From Nitrospiraceae bacterium UBA6905 (GTDB taxonomy: Bacteria > Nitrospirota > Thermodesulfovibrionia > Thermodesulfovibrionales > UBA6898), in the NCBI GenBank assembly GCA_002451165.1, contig DKBH01000035.1:1-6760 (forward strand): DNA of 6,760 nt. The letters run 5' to 3'. A program made the translations under genes and the position numbers. Position 1 is the stretch's first letter. The number at the start of each line of letters is the position of its first letter. The notes under the pieces are model-generated. The model made no database searches, was not told where the DNA came from, and saw nothing but the letters and a program-made list of their open reading frames with translations. Positions 1 to 5,797 of this stretch are shown piece after piece.

Positions 1-83
1 CCATTTCGAACACGGAAGTTAAGCCCTCCATGGCCGATGATACTTGGATCGTGAGGTCCTGGGAAAGTAGGTAGCTGCCGGAT
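1..83 (+). rRNA. rrf: 5S ribosomal RNA, 3' portion (5' end outside window)
   Basis: The first bases match the conserved 5S rRNA loop region (CCATTTCGAACACGGAAGTTAA, the counterpart of E. coli CCATGCCGAACTCAGAAGTGAA). They are followed by the GCCGATGATACT segment, the GGGAAAGTAGG segment, and a GCTGCCGGAT 3' end that would close helix I. About 83 of the usual 115-120 nt are present, so roughly 35 nt lie to the left of the window. The exact 3' end is uncertain by a few bases. The terminator just downstream indicates that this is the last gene of an rRNA operon. Confidence 0.95.
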
Positions 84-90
84 TAATAAT

Positions 91-124
91 AAAAGCCCTG
101 CACATCATGTGCGGGGCTTTTTTT
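91..124 (+). terminator. Rho-independent terminator of the rRNA operon
   Basis: AAAAGCCCTGCACA (91-104) pairs with TGTGCGGGGCTTTT (108-121), with one T-G wobble and a 3-nt loop at 105-107. The stem runs into a run of seven T (118-124). It begins only 7 nt after the 5S rRNA end, which fits termination of the rRNA transcript. Confidence 0.95.
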
Positions 125-238
125 GTCGTTGCGATATCAGATCCCGTCGATTTCATGCATAAAGGTGCTGACCTTGCTACAGGGGAAGAAGGTTGCGGCA
201 TTTGAACGGTTTCAGCTGTCCTGGTGAAAGTCGGGATG

Positions 239-270
239 TCTGAACAAGGCAGGTTCTGAACAAGGCAGGT
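239..270. repeat. Perfect 16-bp tandem duplication
   Basis: TCTGAACAAGGCAGGT occurs twice head to tail at 239-254 and 255-270 with no mismatch. A complementary CCTGCCT lies at 321-327 and could pair with the AGGCAGG in either copy. Two copies in non-coding DNA fit a recent slippage duplication. A regulatory role is possible but nothing in the sequence proves it. Confidence 0.9.
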
Positions 271-651
271 ACTCCGGTGCGAGCCTGAGCATGGAGCGAC
301 GTTGAAAGAGAATGCCGTGGCCTGCCTGCTATCAGAAACGCATGAATAAACTTGGATAGGGTGTCCGCTTTTTTTGACCTACCGATTGGAGCAGCATCAT
401 TTCTCATGCATTCGAATCATATATCGAAAAGGTTTTTCGCCGGCATTGACGATGTAGTCACCTGTTATACATTCCCGGGCGAAACCACAGCTTCTCCTGC
501 TGCATGGCATAACTTACTGCTCATCGTGCATATGTTCGGCGAACAGGACAGAGGTGACGATGCGGGCGGGAGAAGCGCTTGCGGACCGGCAGCGGCAGCA
601 GAACACTTTCCTTTTCAGGAAATGTGGAGAACGCATCAGGGCAGAATACGA

Positions 652-657
652 TATAAT
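652..657 (+). promoter_or_regulatory. Candidate -10 box (TATAAT) for the pcm operon
   Basis: A perfect TATAAT lies 15 nt before the chosen pcm start codon. The expected start of transcription is near 664, which would give a very short leader that still just includes the AGGG at 664-667. No good -35 hexamer is present at 17 bp spacing (GAACGC at 629-634), so the promoter would need an activator or an alternative sigma contact, or the match may be chance. Confidence 0.35.
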
Positions 658-672
658 GATTTTAGGGTCTCC

Positions 673-1413
673 ATGGCAAGAACTTTTTTCATCTTCCTCT
701 TCGTCGCAGGAACAGTAGCTGTCTCCTATGCCTTGGCTACGGATAATTACAGGAGCCGATCCCAACAGATGATTCAGGAGATCAAAGAGGATGCTCGATA
801 TGCCTCATCAACTTTGGGCAGAGACTATATAGATAAAAAGGTCATAGGCGTGATGGAAAAGGTGCCGCGGCATCAGTTCGTTCCCGCTTATCTGCAGCGC
901 AGTGCCTATGTAAATAAGCCCCTTCCGATAGGCTACGGTCAGACGATCTCACAGCCCTTCATTGTCGCCCTGATGACAGACCTCCTTCAAACAGAAAAGG
1001 ACGATGTGGTGCTGGAGATAGGAACGGGCAGCGGTTATCAGGCTGCTGTCTTGGCAAATCTCGTGAAAAAGGTCTATACCATAGAAATCATCAAAGAGCT
1101 CGGCGAATCAGCCCGCGAGCGGCTCGCCCGGCTCAAGTACGAGAATATTGAGGTCCGGATCGCCGACGGCTATTTTGGATGGGAAGAGCACGCTCCCTTT
1201 GATGCGATTATCGTAACCGCTGCTGCCGGACACGTTCCACCTCCCCTCATCAAGCAGCTCAAGCCGGGTGGGAGGATGGTCATACCGGTCGGCGGAGCTT
1301 ACCAGGTCCAGATACTCATGGTGGTAACCAAGGATGCGTCGGGAAAGCTAAAGACGCAGCAGGTCCTTCCCGTGAGCTTTGTACCCCTTACCGGCACAGA
1401 CAGCCGGGAATGA
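673..1413 (+). CDS. pcm: Protein-L-isoaspartate O-methyltransferase (PIMT), probably exported
   Basis: The enzyme transfers a methyl group from S-adenosylmethionine to L-isoaspartyl residues, starting repair of aged proteins. It is 246 residues long from the ATG at 673; E. coli Pcm is 208. Visible family marks are MEKVPRHQFVP, the substrate-loop motif GQTISQP (89-95, Ser93), SAM motif I VVLEIGTGSG (112-121), DAIIVTAAA (177-185), KPGGRMVIPVG (from 197) and the C-terminal SFVPLTG. Residues 1-22 (MARTFFIFLFVAGTVAVSYALA) form a basic N-terminus, a hydrophobic stretch and an ALA cleavage site, so a periplasmic location is inferred. AGGG at 664-667 is a reasonable ribosome binding site. An alternative cytoplasmic start is the ATG at 769, with AGGAG 13 nt upstream; the long TTG-started frame from 352 is unlikely. 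The stop overlaps the next gene by ATGA, suggesting an operon with coupled translation. Enzyme identity is near certain; export is likely. Confidence 0.95.
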   Translation: MARTFFIFLFVAGTVAVSYALATDNYRSRSQQMIQEIKEDARYASSTLGRDYIDKKVIGVMEKVPRHQFVPAYLQRSAYVNKPLPIGYGQTISQPFIVALMTDLLQTEKDDVVLEIGTGSGYQAAVLANLVKKVYTIEIIKELGESARERLARLKYENIEVRIADGYFGWEEHAPFDAIIVTAAAGHVPPPLIKQLKPGGRMVIPVGGAYQVQILMVVTKDASGKLKTQQVLPVSFVPLTGTDSRE

Positions 1414-3896
1414 CCTCATTCGTGCTGCACGGGGAGGAGACTCCCTTTCGCCTGAACACCCGAAACAGTATCGCCATAATCCTCATCTCAGCTGCTGTCC
1501 TGGTCTTCCAGGTGGGGCTTATGCGGTCCCTCGCGATCACGAAATACCATCATTTCTCCTATCTCGTCATCAGCATTGCCCTTTTGGGATTCGGTGCCAG
1601 CGGAACTTTTCTCACCTTTGCCGGGAAAAGGATCAGGAAGCACTTTCCCTCCTGGTCAAGCCTCTTCATTTTTCTTTTTCTTCTTTCCGCACCCTGTTCC
1701 TATCTGGTTGCAGAGAAGATACCCCTTGATATTCAGTATCTTCTGTACAGCGGCAGACAGGTCAGTATGCTTGTCCTGTATGTCTTCCTTCTCTTCGTCC
1801 CCTTCTTTTTTTCAGGAACGATCATCGGCCTCAGCCTGATATACTTCAGGGAAAACGTCCCGCTCGTGTACGGCGCAAACCTCTTTGGCAGCGGAGCCGG
1901 CGGTGTTGCCGCAATACTGCTGCTCTCCTTCATTCAGCCTTTTGCCTTCCCGTCGGCTGTTGCCGCTGCTGTATTATTAGCGCTCCTCTTCTGGCTTATT
2001 TCCTTCACAGGATATCGCCGGGGGAGGCTCCTTTTTTTTTCAGTATGTCTTCTGACAGCGGGAGCAGGTGTTGTAATCTTTTTCTTGGCGCACGGCATTG
2101 ATGTATCAATCGATCCGTATAAAACGATTGCCTATCTTGACCGTCTTTCACGACAGGCAGGGACAGAGAGGCTGGTCACCAGATACGGCCCGCGGGGAAG
2201 GATCGATGTATACGCGTCTGACCAGATCCATCGGACGCTCTTCGCCGGCCTCCAGGCTGATGTTATTCCGCCGCAACAGCTTGCCATTCTTGTAGACGGG
2301 GAACTTGCCGGAACAGTATTCCGGGTGAAGGACGTAAGCGAGACCGCTATCCTTGATTTTACCCCCCAATCGCTTGCCTATCGTCTGATCAATAAACCAA
2401 AAGTTCTTCTTCTGGGAGAAGTAGGCGGGGTAAATGTCTGGCTCGCGAAGCGGTTCGGGGCATCAGGGATTACGGTCGTGCAGGGAAACAGGCAGCTGAA
2501 TGATCTTCTCAAGAATGAACTTTCCGAGCTCAGCGGGGGTGTTTACGCCACGCCCGACACGGCGGTCGTGACACAGGAACCCCATATCTATGTGGGACGA
2601 ACGCGGGAGAGGTTCGACCTTATTCATATCGTGACTGCCGAGGGCTTCGCTGCGGCAGGAGGGCTCCAGTCGCTACACGAGGATTATCTCCTCACGCAGG
2701 AGACAATCGCAACATGCATCGGCATACTTACTGACCGTGGTATCATAACCCTCACACGCGGTATCCAGTCACCGCCAAGAGACAGCCTCAAGATATTCGG
2801 CCTTTTTGCCACGGCGCTAGAAGAAGCAGATAGCGCAGACCCGAAACAGCACCTGCTTGCTGCCCGCAACTACCTGGCGGTCAATACCATGCTCGCAAAG
2901 CAGCCTATTGACCGAGCCGTCATCGATGACTTCCGCAGCCTTTCAGAAAGTCTTTCCATGGATGCAGAATATTTTCCGGGAATTCGGAGCGAGGAGATCG
3001 ACCAGATCAACAGGATGGAAGGTCCGGAACATGCAAACTATTCCTTTCTGCACTACGGCATTATGCAGATCCTCTCGACAGACCGGGAGAAGTTCTTCGG
3101 GAAATGGATGTACCGTATCTCGCCTCCCACGGACAACAGTCCCTATTTCTTCGATTTCTTCAGCTGGCGGTCTCTCGGGAGCTTTATCGAGACCTACCGC
3201 AGCCAATGGCTCCAACGGCTCGAGTTCGGCTACGTGGTTCTGGTGATCACGTTCATGTCAGCTGCCCTGTTCGCCCTTCTCTTTATCCTCGCTCCCCTTC
3301 TATGGCTGCGTAGGGGCAAAGGCGCAGTGCCGGCAAGATTTCCTGCAGCTCTCTATTTCCTCTGCCTCGGCTTCGGATTTATGTTTCTTGAAATGGTCTC
3401 GATCCAGAAGATGACCCGACACTTGGGGGACCCGGTCTCAGCAGCCTCGGCTGCGATCACAGCGATACTTGTCTTTTCCGGCATCGGCAGCCTCTGGCAG
3501 AAGAAGTTGCGCCTCTCGCCGCTCAAGAGAATATCCATTGCCGCAGCGTGCGTCATCGTCCTCGCGATCTTTTGGGCTGTCCTGCTCGATTGGTTTCTTG
3601 AAGCTTTTTCAGATTATGGCATCATGGTCCGCTTTGGCGCTGCTTCGTTTTCCCTATCGCCGCTCGCATTCTTTATGGGTTGGATGTTCCCGTCCGGATT
3701 GATGATTCTTGAAAAAGGTCCGCAGGTTCTCATACCGTGGGCCTGGGGTGTCAACGGGTTCACCTCGGTGATGGCAGCGCCGCTCTCTGTGATGCTCGCC
3801 ATGGCACAGGGTTTTACGACTGTCATAGCTGCGGCCGCGCTCTGCTATGGAGTTGCGGTGTTTGCCGCAACGCGGATGGCGCGGGTTCTGAAATGA
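1410..3896 (+). CDS. Multi-spanning membrane protein with spermidine-synthase/methyltransferase-like domain
   Basis: This 828-residue protein has an N-terminal block of about six hydrophobic helices (roughly 19-40, 47-71, 80-101, 116-147, 157-198, 205-229). A soluble region (about 230-600) follows, then about seven C-terminal helices (607-632, 645-667, 676-698, 708-730, 737-765, 776-801, 802-823). The soluble part has the fold order of spermidine-synthase-like proteins: KVLLLGEVGG (331-340) at the SAM/dcSAM loop, a beta-2 end VVQGN with Gln358 where an acidic residue is usual, FDLIHI (402-407), PPRDSLK (455-461) and TDNSPYFFDFF (574-584). It belongs to a recognisable family of large membrane SpeE-like proteins, whose activity is, as far as I know, undetermined. 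The degenerate nucleotide loop and the lack of the SpeE catalytic aspartates after FDLI make polyamine synthesis doubtful. The start is the ATG inside the pcm stop (ATGA), without a strong ribosome binding site, so translation probably depends on reinitiation. Confidence 0.85.
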   Translation: MTSFVLHGEETPFRLNTRNSIAIILISAAVLVFQVGLMRSLAITKYHHFSYLVISIALLGFGASGTFLTFAGKRIRKHFPSWSSLFIFLFLLSAPCSYLVAEKIPLDIQYLLYSGRQVSMLVLYVFLLFVPFFFSGTIIGLSLIYFRENVPLVYGANLFGSGAGGVAAILLLSFIQPFAFPSAVAAAVLLALLFWLISFTGYRRGRLLFFSVCLLTAGAGVVIFFLAHGIDVSIDPYKTIAYLDRLSRQAGTERLVTRYGPRGRIDVYASDQIHRTLFAGLQADVIPPQQLAILVDGELAGTVFRVKDVSETAILDFTPQSLAYRLINKPKVLLLGEVGGVNVWLAKRFGASGITVVQGNRQLNDLLKNELSELSGGVYATPDTAVVTQEPHIYVGRTRERFDLIHIVTAEGFAAAGGLQSLHEDYLLTQETIATCIGILTDRGIITLTRGIQSPPRDSLKIFGLFATALEEADSADPKQHLLAARNYLAVNTMLAKQPIDRAVIDDFRSLSESLSMDAEYFPGIRSEEIDQINRMEGPEHANYSFLHYGIMQILSTDREKFFGKWMYRISPPTDNSPYFFDFFSWRSLGSFIETYRSQWLQRLEFGYVVLVITFMSAALFALLFILAPLLWLRRGKGAVPARFPAALYFLCLGFGFMFLEMVSIQKMTRHLGDPVSAASAAITAILVFSGIGSLWQKKLRLSPLKRISIAAACVIVLAIFWAVLLDWFLEAFSDYGIMVRFGAASFSLSPLAFFMGWMFPSGLMILEKGPQVLIPWAWGVNGFTSVMAAPLSVMLAMAQGFTTVIAAAALCYGVAVFAATRMARVLK

Positions 3897-3952
3897 TAAA
3901 AATGGAATACTGAGAAGAAAGGTGTCGCTAAAAACCGATCTGCAACGGTGCG
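3897..3952. other. Convergent intergenic spacer without a clear terminator
   Basis: The two converging genes are separated by 56 bp. The best local inverted repeat (ACCG at 3934-3937 with CGGT at 3946-3949) has only a 4-bp stem and no T-run. Termination here must be Rho-dependent, or lie inside the opposing gene. Confidence 0.5.
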
Positions 3953-4282
3953 TCAGAACCGCTTCAGGATGAGATAGGCAATTGCCAAATAGAAGGTTAA
4001 TCCGGACAGGAGAGACGGGACAATGCCGATGCGGGGTGTCATGAAGAGGACCGTGAAGATATAGAGAAGCCATGGCACGAGCATAATAAGCAGACCTTTG
4101 GCGTAGGGTACGACCGCTGCTTCCCCGGCTTCGCGATAGATCATGAGAAACGTGATGACTGTCATGACCGGCAGATTCGCTATAAATGCCGCGAAGATAG
4201 TGCGACTATGGCTTGCGTAATAGGTGACTGCGCTTACAATTGTTCCGCCGATCAGGAAATAACAGAGATATTTCAGTCCCAT
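3953..4282 (-). CDS. Small four-helix membrane protein, GlpM/DUF3147-like
   Basis: The 109-residue product is almost entirely hydrophobic, with four predicted membrane helices at about 4-22, 28-49, 59-81 and 84-106. A short charged loop (YREAGEAA, 49-56) sits after helix 2, and the protein ends in LKRF. Length, four-helix layout and the FAAFIANLPVMTVITFLMIY region resemble the GlpM/DUF3147 inner-membrane families; this assignment is from memory of the pattern, not an alignment. Function is unknown; Pseudomonas GlpM has been linked to glycerol metabolism and alginate, but nothing nearby supports that here. The ATG has no Shine-Dalgarno sequence, and a TACAAT hexamer lies seven bases upstream. 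The gene is convergent with the membrane methyltransferase-like gene and divergent from the zincin gene, so it is probably transcribed alone. Confidence 0.8.
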   Translation of the reverse strand: MGLKYLCYFLIGGTIVSAVTYYASHSRTIFAAFIANLPVMTVITFLMIYREAGEAAVVPYAKGLLIMLVPWLLYIFTVLFMTPRIGIVPSLLSGLTFYLAIAYLILKRF

Positions 4283-4289
4283 AGTTTGT

Positions 4290-4295
4290 ATTGTA
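4290..4295 (-). promoter_or_regulatory. Candidate -10 box (TACAAT) of the minus-strand membrane gene
   Basis: Read on the minus strand, TACAAT is followed by seven bases (ACAAACT) and then the ATG. Transcription would start at or next to the initiation codon, giving a leaderless message, which agrees with the missing Shine-Dalgarno sequence. The -35 region at 17 bp spacing (CTCTCA) is poor. Confidence 0.3.
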
Positions 4296-4355
4296 CCGCA
4301 ACGACGTACGAATGAGAGCCGATTCCTGAGAAGTATATTCTTATAGCTCCTGAGG

Positions 4356-4361
4356 TAAAAT
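4356..4361 (+). promoter_or_regulatory. Candidate -10 box (TAAAAT) of the zincin gene
   Basis: TAAAAT ends six bases before the ATG at 4368, so it would also direct a leaderless or nearly leaderless transcript. The competing reading is that TGAGGT at 4351-4356 is a Shine-Dalgarno sequence with a rather long 11-nt spacing and that the promoter lies further upstream, for example TATATT at 4334-4339. No convincing -35 supports either. Confidence 0.25.
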
Positions 4362-4367
4362 AGCTGT

Positions 4368-4748
4368 ATGTCCTACCGGACCGGAAGAGAATATTTCATA
4401 TTTCTTGCCGAGCAGGTGCTGAGAGAACTTCCTGCCGAGTTCTCTGACTATCTGACGAATATCACTATCCATGTCGAGGATTATCCCACGACTGAGGATG
4501 TCAGGAGCACCGGAGCATCGCGGGAATGCCTGCTGGGATATTTCAGAGGTGTTGAATATCCGGAAAAGGGAGGGTTTTTTGACATCCCTCACCCCCTTCC
4601 GGACAAGATCGTGCTTTTTCAGAAGAATATCGAAAGAATATGCGTCTCTGAGAACGATCTCATTGAAGAGATCCGGGCGACCCTTTTTCATGAGGTTGGC
4701 CACTACTTCGGGATCGCGGAAGAAGACCTGAGGCGGTTCGGCTATTGA
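4368..4748 (+). CDS. Small zincin-like metallopeptidase family protein
   Basis: The 126-residue protein ends with HEVGHYFG at 108-115, an HExxHxxG zinc site in which His108 and His112 bind metal and Glu109 is the catalytic base. It is followed by the conserved tail AEEDLRRFGY. This arrangement, the short length and the central LLGYFRG and IVLFQKNIER segments match the Zincin_1 family (PF06262, metallopeptidase family protein). The family is widespread but its substrate is unknown; a cytoplasmic location is inferred because no signal peptide or membrane helix is seen. The gene is divergent from the small membrane protein gene and overlaps the next gene by four bases, implying cotranscription. 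The start is the first ATG of the frame, and the N-terminus has family-like length. Confidence 0.92.
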   Translation: MSYRTGREYFIFLAEQVLRELPAEFSDYLTNITIHVEDYPTTEDVRSTGASRECLLGYFRGVEYPEKGGFFDIPHPLPDKIVLFQKNIERICVSENDLIEEIRATLFHEVGHYFGIAEEDLRRFGY

Positions 4749-5017
4749 ACATATCCTGCCGAAGGGGATGCGGAGCCTGCTGTATCGCTCCTTCCATTTC
4801 ATCGCCTATCCCCGGCATGCCCTATGGGAAACCTGCGGGTGTCCGGTGCGTTCACCTGGATGAACGCAACCTCTGCGAACTCTATGACCATCCCGGACGC
4901 CCGGTATTCTGCCATTCCTTTACGTCTTCAGAAGACCTCTGCGGGACAACTCGGGAATATGCTCTCGCCTATCTGGTCGAACTTGAAGAACGGACCCGAC
5001 CGGAGGTCGCAGGATAA
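4745..5017 (+). CDS. YkgJ-family cysteine cluster protein
   Basis: The 90-residue protein has the CxxxCxxCC signature at its N-terminus (Cys5, 9, 12, 13), then PSISSPIPGMP, GKPAGVRCVHL (Cys35) and the further cysteines 44, 56 and 66. These are features of the YkgJ/UPF0153 family (PF03692), which is thought to bind zinc or an iron-sulfur cluster; the closest style is the short YeiW-like branch. Its biological role is not established. The start must be the TTG at 4745, which overlaps the upstream stop as TTGA, because no in-frame ATG lies before the first cysteine. Translational coupling to the zincin gene is therefore likely. The length is normal for short members, so the gene looks intact. 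Confidence 0.9.
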   Translation: MNISCRRGCGACCIAPSISSPIPGMPYGKPAGVRCVHLDERNLCELYDHPGRPVFCHSFTSSEDLCGTTREYALAYLVELEERTRPEVAG

Positions 5018-5164
5018 CTGCAATCTCATCTGTCCGGAACATCTGGCCGGCTGGCGGCTTACAGCGTCGCTTTCATCACGGAGTATGGTACAGTTCAGGA
5101 GATGTTGTATTTGTCTTGATGCGATGAGGAATATGAAAAAAACCGTAACAGGAACGGAGATGGC

Positions 5165-5752
5165 ATGAGCAATCAACTCAATGAAATCCTGAAAGAGATC
5201 AAGGCGCTCGAGAAGAGTGTTCAAGAGGAGATCAGGCGCAAGGAAGAGGAGTTTCAGTACAAGATACGGAAAAGAAAGGTCATCTTTGAGAAAGAGGTCC
5301 TTCGCATGCAGGCGACCTTTGCCCGTGGACTGGTGAAGTATATCCTTGCGGCTAAACCGCTGAATATTCTTTCTGCTCCCGTGATCTATCTCATAATTAT
5401 CCCGGCATTTCTCATGGACGGATGTATGACCCTATATCAAACTCTCTGCTTCCCGATCTATGGGATCCCAAAAGTAAAGCGGAAGGATCATATCATACTG
5501 GACCGGCATTACCTTAAATATCTCAATGTCATTGAGCGGTTTAACTGTGACTACTGCAGTTATTTCAACGGACTTGCATCTTATATCACCGAGATCGGGG
5601 CCCGTACCGAGCAGTACTGGTGCCCGATCAAACATGCATCGGGCAAAGCGCGTCCTCACGGGCGGTATCATCATTTTGTCGATTACGGAGATGCAGAAGC
5701 ATACCGGGCAGGGCTCTCGGAGCTTCGCAAGAAATTTGAGGATGCGGAATGA
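5165..5752 (+). CDS. Conserved protein of unknown function with coiled coil, hydrophobic segment and CxxC...WCPIKH motif
   Basis: The 195-residue product starts with a highly charged amphipathic region (about 1-55) likely to form a coiled coil. Next comes a hydrophobic stretch with a central break (about 66-98), likely one or two membrane passes or a hairpin. The C-terminal domain has the strongest motif: FNCDYCSYFNGL (Cys128, Cys131) followed by ARTEQYWCPIKHA (Cys153, His157). I recognise this as a conserved hypothetical family but know no function. Three cysteines and a histidine could form a metal site. A good ribosome binding site (CGGAG, 5155-5159) sits five bases before the ATG. The gene is 147 bp from the YkgJ gene and 45 bp from hrpB. 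The TGA stop is in the same frame as hrpB with no other stop between. Confidence 0.88.
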   Translation: MSNQLNEILKEIKALEKSVQEEIRRKEEEFQYKIRKRKVIFEKEVLRMQATFARGLVKYILAAKPLNILSAPVIYLIIIPAFLMDGCMTLYQTLCFPIYGIPKVKRKDHIILDRHYLKYLNVIERFNCDYCSYFNGLASYITEIGARTEQYWCPIKHASGKARPHGRYHHFVDYGDAEAYRAGLSELRKKFEDAE

Positions 5753-5797
5753 CCGGCAGCCGAGGTGAGTTTTGTCTGCCCACCCGGGAATGAGCTG

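Larger units (their letters stand above)
125..672. other. Gap of about 550 bp without a convincing gene
   Basis: No reading frame here looks like a protein. The frame of the downstream methyltransferase is open back to a TTG at 352, but the extra 107 codons are compositionally odd, resemble no known domain, and precede a good signal-peptide start at 673. Minus-strand frames (177-407, 514-765) look like noise. No tRNA cloverleaf was found. What can be seen is a 16-bp tandem duplication (239-270), a TTGACG hexamer (446-451) too close to TATACA (466-471) to be a normal promoter, and a TATAAT box near the 3' end. A small RNA or long leader cannot be excluded. Confidence 0.6.

Noticed and set aside
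446..471. TTGACG...TATACA promoter-like pair
   Set aside because: The spacer is only 14 bp and the second hexamer matches four of six positions, so it is not a credible sigma-70 promoter.
352..672. Upstream in-frame extension of pcm from a TTG codon (107 extra residues)
   Set aside because: The extension has no recognisable domain, would bury a good signal peptide in the middle of the protein, and contains the TATAAT box just before the ATG at 673.
2857..3246. 129-codon plus-strand frame inside the membrane-protein gene
   Set aside because: Ser/Arg/Thr-rich shadow translation of the well-supported 828-residue gene.
3654..4073. 139-codon open frame on the minus strand
   Set aside because: It overlaps the end of the large membrane-protein gene and the small membrane-protein gene in another frame, with His/Pro/Arg-rich noise-like translation.
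4341..4802. 153-codon open frame on the minus strand
   Set aside because: It is antisense to the zincin gene, whose HExxH motif and family match are clear; the antisense translation resembles no protein family.
5018..5164. Possible frameshifted continuation of the YkgJ gene or a small gene
   Set aside because: The YkgJ protein already has normal length and a family-like end (ELEERTRP). The 147 bp downstream show no conserved motif, no clear terminator, and only weak promoter-like hexamers (TTGTCT 5111-5116, TATGAA 5132-5137, 15 bp apart).
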